Below are positions 10,560-22,079 of a stretch of DNA of 64,000 bases, one piece after another (position 1 is the stretch's first letter; each line of letters begins with the position of its first letter). Location of the stretch: positions 16,898,205-16,962,204 of the forward strand of contig OX463846.1 of assembly GCA_949825065.1 (NCBI GenBank). The letters are read 5' to 3'. The translations under genes and the position numbers were made by a program. The notes beneath the pieces are model-generated. The model had not been told where the DNA came from and searched no databases. It was given only the letters and a program-made list of their open reading frames with translations. This DNA is from Odontocerum albicorne (lineage: Eukaryota > Arthropoda > Insecta > Trichoptera > Odontoceridae).

Positions 10560-10905
10560 TTAACTTATCGTTCTGAGCACTTTATACACTTGAGAGTTTT
10601 GAATGTCAAGTTTGCTTTGATCCAATACAATTAATCTCAATATTCATTTATTTGTTTGGCGATATTAAGGTATTAAAAAACACTCCCATGTTTAGAGAAA
10701 AATTGTAACTATCCTTGAATTGAGAATTTTAATATATTTTCAAGATTCTTTAGACTGATCGTGTTACAATAATGAAAATGCTTGTGAATATAAATTAGGA
10801 CCGACAATTGCTTAAAACTGTGAAGGTTTGCAAGTTGCAGTATCTTCACATAATAAGAGCCACAATATAAACTACAAAACCTGCATAAAGGGAAAAATAA
10901 ATAGC
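10560..10905. other. Unassigned AT-rich stretch
   Basis: Nothing recognised. Confidence 0.4.
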
Positions 10906-10910
10906 AAATG

Positions 10911-11046
10911 AGGCGGAGGAAGACGCCGCATCTCTCGGCTTAAAGACTTGCGGAAATTATTTGGATTCAGTTCTCCTGAGTTGACCCGGGCTGCAGTAAA
11001 CAAGGAAAAGATTGCGGCCAACTTCCAATGGGAGATGGTACTTTGA
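10911..11046 (+). pseudogene. LINE C-terminal coding relic
   Basis: A 44-codon open piece ending in a stop reads GGRRRISRLKDLRKLFG, then SSPELTRAAVNKEKIAANF. This pattern (GRRRISWL-NLR, then ELFRAAVNK-RIA) is the known C-terminal end of a common group of insect endonuclease-reverse transcriptases. Nothing upstream of it is preserved. It is a different LINE family from the RTE-like tails with WLDQVNDILKEGK. Confidence 0.7.
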
Positions 11047-11227
11047 GAGAAGTAGAAGTAACCTTAGCAGACCCCTGAAGAGTTCTTTATCCATATTTAT
11101 TATTTCATACGTCCACTAATAACTATTATTTATACGATTTTTGAACACGAGTACTTTTAATGGGTGGTTAAGATGAATAGTGATTTTTGTTCAAGTAAAA
11201 AAAATAACAATTTGACTCTCTAATAGA

Positions 11228-11335
11228 GGAAAAGCGAAAAATTGTGGGATTTTTTGAGAAAAGCGAGGAAAGGTGAGCTTTTTCGAGACAAGCGAGGAAA
11301 TGTGAGTTTTCTCGAGAAAAGCGAGGAAAGGGGAG
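11228..11335. repeat. About 30-bp tandem repeat, 3-4 units
   Basis: Repeated unit GAGAAAAGCGAGGAAAGGTG with spacing of 29-30 bases (AGCGAGG at 11262, 11291, 11321). It makes up part of a 147-codon antisense ORF (11168-11611), which I therefore do not call as a gene. Confidence 0.8.
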
Positions 11336-11339
11336 ATCT

Positions 11340-12690
11340 CCCCTTAGACATATAAGTAAATTATGGATGTTCAGCACCGGTACAAAGACTGTAAAATAGG
11401 TGGATGGCTGCCGCTCAATACTCAGAGATTTAGGTTTACTTCTTGCGTTTTCGATGAAAGGTAGCAGGGTGAAGAGATTCCTCGTAAGCAGGTAGAAGTT
11501 GGTCGTAAATAAAAACACAGTAGACGTTCCAGAAACTAAGAATACATTTTTATCATTTATCCTTATGTGCAGCCCATCGCTCATCGTAAGCCTCTTTATT
11601 CGCCCGTGCATGCCATCATGGCTTACTAGATACTATGTATATCGCGCGCTCCTCACTTGCATGGGCCATCCGACTTTTTATAGTGACTATTGCAAAGGCC
11701 ATGCATAAGGAACATTTCTTTACAATAGGTACATAGAAATTACAAATAAATCATATATTTTAGGTGATGCATACGTCCGATACAATGGATGTTATACATG
11801 TAAACGGGAGTTGTTAGACATGTGATTGTTGAAATTATGATGCTGTTAAAATTGAACATGTTACAATTTTGAAATAGCGAGAATTTAAATGCAGAATACG
11901 TATATTTTATCTGAGTGTTGAAGTAGTTAGATTAGAAATATAACATTTGTTTTAAAAGAATGAGACCAATTCACCACAAATATTGCCAAGATAAGTTTGA
12001 TCTGTCAAGATCTACCAAATTATTTATGCATCCAAAATATACTTTACATCTTCAATTAACGTTTCTATTTAAACGAAATTTAAAAAATAAACTTTTGACT
12101 GAGATTAATATGATTTTCCATTCTCTTATCATGTCGCAGACTAAAAATGTAGACAAAATCTTTGAAATTCTCTCCAAAGTTAATTTGATTTATACGTGAA
12201 TTAGTATTTTATATATCAATTTTCCCTTATTCGTTAATTGTTCAGCATTCTTGCTTCGCAGATTTTATTGTCTTCAAGTTTTTAACTGCATTGTTTTAGG
12301 GTTTGTTTTTATCCGTTGAAGGTTCATTCTGGAATAGAGATTTCTGCCAGCGAAGTCTAGTGTTATTTTAAAAAAACACTGAACGCTTTTCTTTCTCGAA
12401 TTATAAAGCATTTTGAGGATCGTTCTTCGCTCAAAGGATTTAGAAATTACTATCACTTACCCCAAAAGTTTTGTACGTTGAATCACAAATTAACTCTTTG
12501 TGAGGACAAAATACGAAATCACTATTGACCAAGAGTCCCAGACATTTGATGTAATCGATGCAAAGTGTAGCTTTGGAGTCAAGGGTATACTTACGAGTAT
12601 AATGCGAGCAATGAACGTAGACATCCACGTAACCATAAATAACAAGTGACAATGGAACCGATAATGTTAAAAATTTCCCTTAGAGGCCGA
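11340..12690. other. Mostly unassigned stretch
   Basis: Bases 11450-11500 share GGTAGCAGGGTGAAGAGATTCCT-like sequence with the minus strand of 14405-14455, so a short dispersed repeat is present. The rest shows no motif. TACGAGTA occurs at 12592-12599. Confidence 0.45.
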
Positions 12691-12694
12691 AAAA

Positions 12695-12850
12695 AATCAA
12701 TGAATCATTAATATGGCCAAATATGTGTATTCAAGTGGCCATGTGAAGTGACGAAGAATGATGAAGCGAGCTTGACGATATATAGTACTCGGGTGAGAGG
12801 AAAAGAACCATACAAACTCGACAGGTGGACGAAAGATTTTTGCATTGTTC
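12695..12850 (+). pseudogene. Probable LINE C-terminal relic
   Basis: Across two frames the plus strand reads SSGHVK-RR, then TRVRGKEPYKLDRWTKDF. This resembles the LINE C-terminal pattern GHV-R--D-RW, then RPR-GKR--GRP-TRWTDD. The match is weak and the frame is broken. It could be chance. Confidence 0.4.
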
Positions 12851-12854
12851 AAAG

Positions 12855-13520
12855 AAGACATAAGCACGAGACGATAGAAAAAAAGGGGTTAAAAGAATGT
12901 TTGTTCAATATTAGATAGATAAGTGTTGAGTTAAGGATAATAGACAAATGCACACTAAAAAGCGATTCTTCGATTATTTGTGATGTCAAAATTTATACAA
13001 AAACAAAACGATACTTCGTTTTCAGAACCCAACCAACCCTACAAACACAGAGAGAAATTCAAACATATCCCGGAAATCCAAACATATCAGCAGGTGCCTG
13101 TGAGGACGATTTGTTATATTGACAGCTGACAGTTTGCTGGGATCAGCTGCAGCAGTCTAACTGAGGCTCAACATGCTCCGTGTCGCTCACCAACTCCAAA
13201 GCTCACGAATTACACGATACTGCAAGCTGTGAAATCAGCTTATTTTTCAAAAAAATATTTGACATCGACAATGTTATATATTATATGAAGCTAAAATAAT
13301 TTTGATATCAGCATTGTAAAAAAGTGTACCCTTATTGGCACATTGCGACTTAAAAATCATCTCATTTCAATGACGTTGATTGTTTATATAATTTTCCATC
13401 GCCTTTTCCTTCGTTAAATATTATTTCATGACACTTTTTTTTCTATATATAGTACAGTACATTCTGGACGTATTGTCCGTGTGCGTCACGCCTTGAATAT
13501 GTATTTGACTCTTGTAGGTG
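12855..13520. other. Unassigned stretch
   Basis: Slight GC-rich patch at 13125-13205 with GCTGGGATCAGCTGCAGCAG; no partner recognised. Confidence 0.4.
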
Positions 13521-13640
13521 TGTTTGATTATGTGTATAGACATTGATATATATTGTATGTTTGTTTGATTATGTGTATAAACATTGATATCTCTTGTATG
13601 TTTGTTTGATTATGTGTATAGACATTGATAATTTTGTATG
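13521..13640. repeat. 41-bp tandem repeat, about 3 copies
   Basis: Unit GTTTGATTATGTGTATAGAC followed by ATTGATATATATTGTATG; GTTTGATTATG starts at 13522, 13563 and 13604. Confidence 0.9.
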
Positions 13641-14550
13641 TAAATCCTTGATGTTGAAATCCTTGTATTTTGTATATGTTTGATATGTAAATCCTTGATA
13701 TTTTTAAATGATTAATGTAAATTCTTATGTTTTTTTGTGAAAATAAATGTTACTTTGGGTCTGATCGTTATCGCGACCGCAAAGGAAATAAGGACTTGTG
13801 GGTGGGACGTCGTGACTAGGTCGTGGACCGGTCGGCTTAAGCAGTGCTCAAAACCCCGAAAGTTGTTGTATTTCGCGAGGTATGAGTGCTTGTGATGACC
13901 GACCGACCATTCATAAGAAAGGTCCATTAATTTTTTTAAATTCAGCCAGCATCGTCTTTTCCAGCATCGTCACCTCAACTCCACCGTCTTCACCATCGTC
14001 GCTTCACTGAGACCCCCCGGGATGGGCGGGAGGATGCCATACCTGAACTGCGCCACCAGGGCCTCTGACATGAGCTATCGTATCCCTTTGAGTATAGTCA
14101 CCATGCCCAACTATGGTTGATTCGATTCAAATCTAAAGAAAACAAGATAAATCAAAGGCTCATCGAGCCTAAAAATAAACCAGAGATTATCACACAAATA
14201 TTTAATATAAGTATACACATATAAATAACACAATCACACATAAGACGCAACAGTGGAAAAGGTACTCCCTCAAATCACTGACAAAAAGATCAACGGTGCA
14301 GTAAAATGCGCACGTTTTAAAAATTTAATAAAAGCCTTAGAACTCGTATATCTATCTATCTTTTTTAAATTTATTCTAAATACTAACCGACTATACTGTG
14401 TTTTACTTGAGACCCGCTACCAACCTGCCTAAGAGGAATCTCTTCACCCCGCTACCTTCTTTTCAACTCAATTCTCGGAGCAGTGCGCAGCAACCAACAC
14501 ACCTACGTTACAGTTCATTTGTACCCTGTCCGGTACATATAAGCATATAA
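13641..14550. other. Unassigned stretch
   Basis: Contains a C-rich patch at 13950-14060 and the second copy of the short repeat of 11450-11500 on the minus strand at 14405-14455. No coding signal recognised. Confidence 0.4.
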
Positions 14551-14554
14551 TTAC

Positions 14555-14720
14555 CATATGTTATCTTATTCGATCTCCTTACCATCGGAACTAAGAAGTT
14601 GATCTATCAAGAGCGTATGTTTACTGAAGTGCAATAGCTTGAACTCAATGAACCAATACACGCAAAGTCGTTTTTTATACTCAATCACGAGGGATTGCCT
14701 ATCGTCATTACCATATGGCA
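14555..14720 (+). mobile_element. SINE-B tail fragment
   Basis: Carries SINE-B landmarks in order: GATCTCCTTACCATCGGAAC, GATCTATCAAGA, TTTACTGAAGTGCAATAGCT, CAATCACGAGGGATTGCCTA. The same order occurs at 52925-53215, 57868-58155 and 62495-62910. Confidence 0.75.
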
Positions 14721-14744
14721 TTTATGCTAGTCAACCTTAAAGTA

Positions 14745-14860
14745 AGTAAATGGTAAAATCAAACAAAAATCCTTTCAAAAAAATCTGGATTCCAGCGGGA
14801 ATCGAACTCGCAACACCTGTGTTGTAAGACATGTATCTTAGTAACCAGGCAACGGAATGT
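14745..14860 (-). mobile_element. SINE-A head fragment
   Basis: Minus strand: GCCTGGTTACTAAGATACATG (A box), then GTTGCGAGTTCGATTCCCG (B box), GGAATCCAGATTTTTTTGAA. The LINE-like tail is missing. Confidence 0.8.
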
Positions 14861-14864
14861 ACGT

Positions 14865-15340
14865 ATTGAAAATTATATAATATTTTTTTCACTGTAAAAT
14901 ATCAATTTTTTATGGAATAATTAAAACTTTCCTAAAAAATATGATAAAATTCTAATGAAAAGAAGAAAATTTCTCATATTTTTATGCAAATTAAAAGACG
15001 AGTATATTCCTTTCTGCATACGATTTCATCCTTTATATTATTTTAATTCAACATTAATTGAATCCTATAAAATCTATTACGACCGATAAAAAGGTCGATT
15101 CCCATTTTAAGGGTATAATTACTCAGAATACGCTAAAAATAAGTTCAATAAACAAAATATGGTAAACAGTCCTCAAAGGCCGTAAAATTTAATGATTGAT
15201 GTAAAAAGTATTTATTTTGTAATTTTCTCATACTTTCATTAGCTCTTTAGGTAATTAAATATTTGGTTTATTGGACCCAAAAATAGAATGTATAAATAAA
15301 TTAATAATTTGAGGATATTGTGTTTCTTCATGTTGTAAAA
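14865..15340. other. Unassigned AT-rich stretch
   Basis: Nothing recognised. Confidence 0.4.
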
Positions 15341-15344
15341 AATT

Positions 15345-15640
15345 GTGTATTGAATAATTGTGTTCAAGCTTTTGCACTTCAGCAAACACATAGTCTTGAC
15401 AGATCAAACGAACGGTTCCGGTGGTAAGGAGATCAATGTTCAAAGATAATTGACAGATTAAATCTGCGGCAATTTTTTTACAAAGCGCTATTTTGTGTTA
15501 CTCAATAGCGCTATAAAATGATGATAAACAGCACAAAAGCTATCGAAAGCATAAATTCAGGTGTAAAACGGTTTTAGAGTAAAATCAATTCGGAAGTAAA
15601 TCCGTCAGGAATTGAATCGGGGACGAAAGGTGAAAGCTAA
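15345..15640 (-). mobile_element. SINE-B copy, decayed
   Basis: Minus strand shows the head-side CGTCCCCGATTCAATTCCTG (B-box region) near 15606-15626, then GATCTGTCAAGACTATGTG and TTGCTGAAGTGCAAAAGC-like sequence near 15365-15400. Order and orientation agree with SINE-B. Confidence 0.6.
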
Positions 15641-15644
15641 CAGT

Positions 15645-16560
15645 AAGATTATGGTCCCCGATTGAAAATTCAGTACAATAATACAAGTAGGTAATGTTTT
15701 AATTTGGTTTTTACATCGGAAGTCAATAACGAGATGGACAACCATACAGATAATGAAGAATATTATAGCTCACACAGTATATTACTTGATTGCCAACACT
15801 TGATAAGTTCACATTACATTTTGGTGTTGTAATATTTAATTGTAATATTTTTTTACACGCACGTTTTATAATGTTTGTTTAAAATGACATTTTAATTGAA
15901 AACTGGAGATTTTAGGCTTATGGTAGATCTGTATGAAAGAGGGCAAACATCCTCAGTGGGTCAAAAACTTACATTAGCTTTTTTGCTTGCCCACACCAGC
16001 TCCCATACGGCCCATCGATTAACTAAACAAATTGAGAATGTAGAAGTTTTCTTACTTTCTCCCAAGCAAAAGAAAAGTGCTTCCCTCATTACTATTCTCT
16101 ACATCCACTTCTGTATAAAGTCGTCCTAAATACCTTCAAAAGACAAGCAGAGAGAGATGATTTGAACAAAGCCTTTGGGTCCCAAAGGACCGAAAAGTTG
16201 CTGGAAATTAAATAAATTTTACATCGCTTTATTCCACAAAAGTCAATATGTACTGTCACTGCCCTTCTAAATTATTCTTGTCTCATTCATTTTGTGTAGA
16301 TTTCTAAGGATTGAAATCCTTTTAATTATTATTTATGTTTTATCTACTCGTAGTTTTGTCCAATACGAATGAGAAGAAAAGACAAAAAAGAACAAATGAC
16401 CCAGATTCGTGGGTGTAAATGAAATTAAAACATTCTAAATGAAAAAAAAACGCTAATTTTCACATGTATGATAATGTTTGTCTGCAATGAGTACACGTAA
16501 TATAAAACTTTTGCTATGTATAAATTATGATATAAAAGACACACATACGTCGTTTTCTTA
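15645..16560. other. Unassigned stretch
   Basis: No feature recognised. The ORF at 15896-16129 shows no domain. TACTCGTA occurs at 16345-16352. Confidence 0.4.
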
Positions 16561-16564
16561 CATT

Positions 16565-16740
16565 CCTACGGTAACCTTCAGCACATCCGAATTGGTGATT
16601 CAGACATATTGAAGAGCGTGTCTGGAAGACAATATTGTCTAAGGCACCGTTAATCGATTCTTCAGGTTAACAATTGCCGTAGGCACGGAACTCTAGGTTT
16701 GTCATGGCACTTCCCTGCACTTCAAGGTTACTCGTAGTAT
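16565..16740 (-). mobile_element. SINE-C tail fragment
   Basis: Minus strand holds GAGTTCCGTGCCTACGG, AGACAATATTGTCTTCC, AGACACGCTCTTCAATATG, TCTGAATCACCAATTCGGAT. TACGAGTA (16729-16736 on plus as TACTCGTA) interrupts a segment that is continuous in the copy at 22745-23062. Confidence 0.75.
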
Positions 16741-16904
16741 ATTGTATATATATACTCGCAGATGTCTGAAGCGTATTTGTATTATTATCTAATAAACTTT
16801 TTTACCAGACTGCATGGTCTTTATGTTTTTTATGCTTATTATGTTTTTTATGTTTTTATCCCTTATTATGTTTTTTTTTTAATTTTCCCTTATTATGTTT
16901 TTTT

Positions 16905-16980
16905 TAAATTTCATCGGAAATCGAACCGGAGAAATATCCCGATGGATGTCTTGGGTCTTACCAACTAATCCACGGAGGTT
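16905..16980 (-). mobile_element. SINE-A head fragment
   Basis: Minus strand: CCTCCGTGGATTAGTTGGTAAGACCC, split as CCTCCGTGGATTAG and TTGGTAAGACCC (A box), then CTCCGGTTCGATTTCC (B box). Confidence 0.75.
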
Positions 16981-17080
16981 GACAATAATAACGTAATAGA
17001 GTAAAAAAAAATATTTTTATTTATTTATTGAGCGGGTGCGAAGGCTTCAAAGCTGTCGTAGCTATTAAAAAAAGATTCAA

Positions 17081-17838
17081 ATATATTTTGTATTACTCAA
17101 AAGGGAGTTGTAGAGATAATACTAAACCTATTACAAATAGACTTTTGGTAATCTTACGTAATATTCTATTAACATACAAAGCCTAAAAATATATTTTGTA
17201 TTATTCAAAAGGGAGTTGTAGAGATAATACTAAACCTATTACAAATAGACTTTTGGTAATCTTACGTAATACTCTATTAACATACAAAGCCTAAAAATAT
17301 ATTTTGTATTATTGAAAAGGGAGTTGTAGAGATAATACTTAACCTATTACAAATAGACTTTTGGTAATCTTACGTAATACTCTATTAACATACAAAGCCT
17401 AAAAATATATTTTGTATTATTGAAAAGGGAGTTGTAGAGATAATACTTAACCTATTACAAATAGACTTTTGGTAATCTTACGTAATACTCTATTAACATA
17501 CAAAGCCTAAAAATATATTTTGTATTATTCAAAAGGGAGTTGTAGAGATAATACTAAACCTATTACAAATAGACTTTTGGTAATCTTACATAATACTCTA
17601 TTAACATACAAAGCCTAAAAATATATTTTGTATTATTCAAAAGGGAGTTGTAGAGATAATACTAAACCTATTACAAATAGACTTTTGGTAATCTTACGTA
17701 ATACTCTATTAACATACAAAGCCTAAAAATATATTTTGTATTATTCAAAAGGGATTTGTAGAGATAATACTAAACCCATTACAAATAGACTTTTGGTAAT
17801 CTTACGTAATACTCTATTAACATACAAAGCCTAAAAAT
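17081..17838. repeat. 108-bp tandem array, 7 near-identical copies
   Basis: The anchor in front of AAAAGGGAGTTGTAGAGATA recurs at 17098, 17206, 17314, 17422, 17530, 17638 and 17746, an exact 108-bp spacing. Copies differ at only a few positions: C or G before the A-run, CTAAACC or CTTAACC, ACGTAATACTC or ACATAATACTC. Copies 3 and 4 share the G and CTTAACC variants, so they probably duplicated together. A young local minisatellite; no unit ORF is kept. Confidence 0.98.
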
Positions 17839-18720
17839 AAATAGAAAAAACAATAAAAGGACACTTTATACAGCGTCCTTTAAACAGCAAAATATCTTCA
17901 AGGACTAAAAAAACCGCTCTTTTAACGGTTCTTTATAGTTATTCCTATTATTATTATTATTCCGAAAAATGTATACATCCTTGTTTGAATCATTCAAAAA
18001 CCTCTCTTTAATTAAAAGAATAAAAAAGCTAAATTTGACTATTCAAATTTCATTGTTTCCAACATTCTAACATCCCAAAATAATCTCAATTACCAACACT
18101 CATTCTGAAAAAAAATGAAATAAATCTAAAAAAAATTAAGAATACAAAAACCTTTTCTTAATTCCGAGAATTTCAGCATCACTGAATGTTTTTTTTTTGT
18201 TTGTAAGAAACTTTTGAAAGTTTTCTTAAACCATATTCCAAATTAAAATACGCTAGGAATAAGAGTTATGTAAAGTTCTCATTTGAGAATGAACTAAAGA
18301 AAAAAATGAAATCTCGAATTTGAAATGTAAATTTTAATAACAATCAGGAAATGTTTTTTTTTTTCAAAATGAACTCCCATTATTAAGGCATGCCAGGATT
18401 ACGGGTTTATTCATTCTTGGGTAAGCCTTCTAAATAATTCAACATTCTATTCAAGCAAAGATCCAAGTATGTAGTATTACGAAAATAAGATGGGGAATAA
18501 TGCTTGTATTTTACTTTATGAAGAAACCGTTTTTCATCAAGATTGTTTTCAATTATTCGCATGCCTACCTTATGATATACGAGAAACCAGCCTTAGAATA
18601 ATTGCATATTTACTAAATGATAGCTTTGTATGCCTCTTCGGTATGTTTTCTCGTTTTTTTATATTAAAAACCTGGAAGTGTTTGCATACAATTATATTTT
18701 CAATTCACGTTCAATTATAT
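17839..18720. other. Unassigned AT-rich stretch
   Basis: Nothing recognised. The ORF at 18490-18759 shows no domain and its end overlaps a SINE. Confidence 0.4.
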
Positions 18721-18724
18721 CTCT

Positions 18725-18905
18725 TCGTGAATATCCCAACTCCATGGTTGCGGGTCTGATTCGCTTTACTGCCAAATGTTTTGAACGGTTTCTGTCTAGG
18801 GTTCATACACGATCTCGTTAATTTTTTTCTGGTTATTCGGAATAAATTACCACATGGCAATGAATCTGCCTAATTGTATTGTATACAACGAAAGTATAAA
18901 ATAAT
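18725..18905 (+). mobile_element. SINE-A copy, 5' part decayed
   Basis: Ends with the LINE-like tail: TCTGGTTATTCGGAATAAAT, TACCACATGGCAATGAATCTGCC, split as TACCACATGGCAAT and GAATCTGCC, then TAATTGTATTGTATACAACG and AAAGTATAAAATAATAC. The head keeps GGTTGCGGGTCTGATTCG. Confidence 0.75.
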
Positions 18906-19074
18906 ACAGTTCTACTTTTATTAATATTTAAATCCATTCGTCACCGCAACTCTCCGTATATCAAAAGTCAAGAATTTTATTTTACTCAAAATTTTGCGAC
19001 ATTTTTATGGCCTATGAAATAATTTTCAAAAATTTCTAAAAACCGTTTTTCTGAAATGAGTTTATGAATTATTT

Positions 19075-19312
19075 ATTGTATTGTATTATATTACTATTTC
19101 CTTGTTTACAGTGTAACCAGGCGTGTTTATTGATCTTTGACGATCTCTTTCGATCAACCAGAAATGTTTTAATCAAGTCTTAAGGGAAAACCAGAACAGA
19201 AAACATTAAAAAGTCTGAGTACCAACGAGAATCTAGCCTACATGTTCCTGGGTTTGTAAACAGGCATTATTCCAACTAAGTTATGGAAGTCGTCATTTAT
19301 GGATAAGTCTGA
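19075..19312 (-). mobile_element. SINE-A copy, full-length but diverged
   Basis: Minus strand head at the right end (ATAACTTAGTTGGAATAATGCC) and tail at the left end (TCTGGTTGATCGAAAGAGATCG, then TACACTGTAAACAAGGAAATAG, each split from longer matches). Central TGGTTTTCCCTTAAGACTTG is also typical. Confidence 0.75.
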
Positions 19313-19720
19313 CCTAAGCATTGCTCTCGTAACAAACCGGAACCATATCATCTAAAGAAAACCTCGGGATAGAAGGTAGAAACACGTATAATGGGAATTA
19401 ATTTGATAAGTGGAATAAGAAAATAATTCAATGTAAAATATTCTAATTTCAAGTGTTACAAAGTGAAATCCGAAACCTTTGATAAATAAACTCGTCATTT
19501 ATTTTCGCCTTTTCAGTTTACATCTTATTAGTAGTTATTTCATTAAATTAACCCCTTTTTCCTAAATAATATGAAGATGAATATATTTTATCGTCTCCAA
19601 TAATTGTTTTCAAGGAAAATTTACTAAATAAAAAATATTTTATGTGAATGTAATATGTTGTAAATTAAGAAGTAATTGAAAATCATAAATTTAAACTTGT
19701 AAATCATAATTCATTCACAT
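19313..19720. other. Unassigned AT-rich stretch
   Basis: Nothing recognised. Confidence 0.4.
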
Positions 19721-19724
19721 CATC

Positions 19725-19935
19725 ATGCTATTTATGCGTTGGAGTTGGCAAAGACAAACTTTCCTATAACGACATGCATCCTTAGCCTCCTCCACGTCAA
19801 TAAATCTTCTCATACAGTTCATTGTGACTCTCTTACTCTTTTAATTGCATCCACTTGGTCCAAACATACTTTTCTCAGTCGTTGTTTACAACGACTCCCA
19901 CGTATATTATAAATTTATTTAGTCTTGTTAGTGTA
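19725..19935 (-). mobile_element. RTE-like LINE C-terminal relic
   Basis: Minus strand keeps TTTGGACCAAGTGGATGCAA (LDQVDAI), CACAATGAACTGTATGAGAAG and GACGTGGAGGAGGCTAAGGATG (DVEEAKDA) in family order. Very short and without catalytic domain. Confidence 0.7.
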
Positions 19936-19939
19936 GTAT

Positions 19940-21175
19940 AAAAAATAAAGTGAATGGGTTATCGGTGTATTTTTTTTTTGATCACAATAAAAAAAAATCA
20001 ATATTCAAAACAGATGAATGAAGACAAAAATAATAAAGAAGATTTTCATTGGTGTTATTGTTTTAATAATGTTTTTCATACTCAAGAGTGAGATTTATCG
20101 TCATAATTATTTGTACACATTTCTTTAATGTAATCGAGCAGATGAAAAATTAGTGAAGATATTTACCGCAGTAAGCCATGCAAATAAATAATGCCATAAA
20201 CGAATGCATGAGAGAGTTAATAATAATTGATAACAGATTTAAGTCAATCTCAAGTCAACAGTTATATGTACAAATAGGAATTTTCTAAGATTTTGATTTC
20301 ACACATAAAAAAAATAAACAGCACGAAAATAACTGCCAAAATAATAAAGCAATGCTTTCAAGCAATCTACAGATGCTGAATAGTTAATGACTTCAAATAC
20401 ACGTATTTTGTATGCATACATTGTTCTTTACTAGACTGTTGTGGCTTTTAACTAATCCTAGCACGAAGGAGATAGTCGGCTCCTGAAAATTGGCGGCTTG
20501 TATACGGAGTGGTTAGGTCTTGCAACTTAATTCTGAAGTAAGTCAGACTGCATACAAGTTTCATTTGTCGACGTTATCCTTCTACGAAAAGATTTACTTC
20601 TTCAACAGTTTGCACCATTGGTAATACATTCGCTCTATCTTAATGTAAATTTTGCGATATTGTGTGAGCAGTCAATTTACTTATCTTGAAAAGTTTACTT
20701 GAATTTTAACACTTTCATCAGAGTTTGTTTTGCTTTAAAAACCTTTTTTACTGGGATTTAATATTTCTTTTTTTTACAGCAGATTTAGTATTTCCTGCAT
20801 TATTTCTAAGGTGTAGATGGCCAGCAATCACTCAACTTCTTTTGGGGGTCTACCTGGCGGTTGGCTTTCTATGGACATCCAATAAGGAACTTTACCGGAA
20901 ATTCAAGTCTAGCCCATTATTTAAACATTTTTCCGTCATTAACGTTTTCTTTGCTTTCCCAAATTTACAGTGTCTTCTGTTTTACATATTCAGCTTATTT
21001 TTTTTATTATGTCTGAGTGCCTCACCATTATTTCTGCTGTTTTTAAAAGAATCATAGTTTGTATAAAATTAGCTTAAGTTTAAAGAGCATATGCCATTTC
21101 TCGTTTAACACGTGTTATGTTGATTATTTACTTAATGTGTAAAAAGTACTCATCGTTTCAAAGTTGAAAACAGTT
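19940..21175. other. Mostly unassigned; one weak candidate exon
   Basis: A pyrimidine tract ending TTTTTTTTACAG at about 20769-20780 precedes an open stretch to 21055 reading FPALFLRCRWPAITQLLLGV, then YLAVGFLWTSNKELY, with hydrophobic segments. It looks less like low complexity than its neighbours, but I recognise no family and see no companion exon. The rest is featureless. Confidence 0.25.
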
Positions 21176-21179
21176 CTAA

Positions 21180-21412
21180 TCGTATTGTATTGTATTACGC
21201 TTTCGTTGTATACAGTACAACCTGGAGGGCTTATTGCAATATGGCAATCTCTTCCGACCAACCAGAATGATGCTTAATATGCCCTAAGTGAAAACCAGGC
21301 TAAAACATCATTTTTTTAAACAAGGTGGGTTCCAGCGGGAAACGAACTCGCAACCTCCGGGATGGCAGACAAGCGTCTTACCAACTAGGCCTCGGAGGTC
21401 ATCTTCAATCGT
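21180..21412 (-). mobile_element. SINE-A, best full-length copy
   Basis: About 230 bp on the minus strand. The head is CCGAGGCCTAGTTGGTAAGAC (A box) with GTTGCGAGTTCGTTTCCCG (B box) about 40 bases later. The body is an A-run and CTGGTTTTCACTTAGGGC. The tail is TCTGGTTGGTCGGAAGAGATT, GCAATAAGCCCTCCAGGTTG, TACTGTATACAACGAAAGCG and then AATAC repeats. A SINE codes for no protein: it is copied by RNA polymerase III from the internal boxes and moved by a LINE enzyme. The tail matches the CR1/Jockey-like LINE end at about 39010-39075. Confidence 0.9.
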
Positions 21413-21414
21413 TT

Positions 21415-21940
21415 GTCAAAAATTAAAAATTTTTTTTTTGTATTTATACTAAAATCAGTATAAACCTTTTAAAACAAATAAGTAATAAATATTAAAGGGG
21501 CATGCACATTGATTTAACAAGCAAATTTGCAGTTTAAAATTATATGAATCTCACTTTTGATAATGTATGTAATAAATATCATACTTTTCGCTTACAAGTA
21601 CACTATCGTAAATCGACCTACAGGCAACAAAACATATATACAGATTTAAGATAACCATAATTCTGGGATATGTTTATTTAAAATTAAATATTTTAATATT
21701 ATCAATAAATAAATCATCGAGTAATAAGATGTTACAAAATAAGCATGGCGTTAACAAATATGGTTTTATAGCGGATTTATATTTCATAGACAAATAACCA
21801 CGTCAAAACAAGCTAAACCAAAAATATACTGTGTTAAATCAAATTTCTCCTTAAAATGGTCAAAGAAATAGATACAATGTAATAAAATATTCATTTTAAA
21901 TTTTAAATGGCTACATTCAATCATCAAAACTAGAGCAGAC
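21415..21940. other. Unassigned AT-rich stretch
   Basis: Nothing recognised. Confidence 0.4.
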
Positions 21941-21944
21941 GTGT

Positions 21945-22062
21945 TCCGTGGCTTAGTTGGTAAGACGATTGTCTTCAAGCCTGGAGATTGCGGGTTCAAT
22001 AAAACCCTTCAAGTTATACTGTATACAAAAAAAGTGTTATACTTTACTATTCAATCATAGGA
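21945..22062 (+). mobile_element. SINE-A with internal deletion
   Basis: Head GTGGCTTAGTTGGTAAGACG and GATTGCGGGTTCAATAAAACC is joined directly to the tail end GTTATACTGTATACAA, AAAGTGTTATAC. About 100 bases of the middle are missing. Confidence 0.85.
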
Positions 22063-22079
22063 CTAGCACTGTTTTATGT

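Noticed and set aside
11168..11611. 147-codon ORF on the minus strand
   Set aside because: Runs through a 30-bp minisatellite and low-complexity DNA; no domain recognised.
13950..14060. CpG island or promoter
   Set aside because: The GC-rich patch is about 100 bp, with no adjoining coding sequence or core promoter motif that I can support.
17081..17838. CRISPR array
   Set aside because: Regular spacing is due to whole-unit tandem repeats with no unique spacers, and the DNA is eukaryotic.
20495..20570. Additional tRNA-derived SINE head (GGAGTGGTTAGGTC)
   Set aside because: Only an A-box-like motif; no B box and no family tail.
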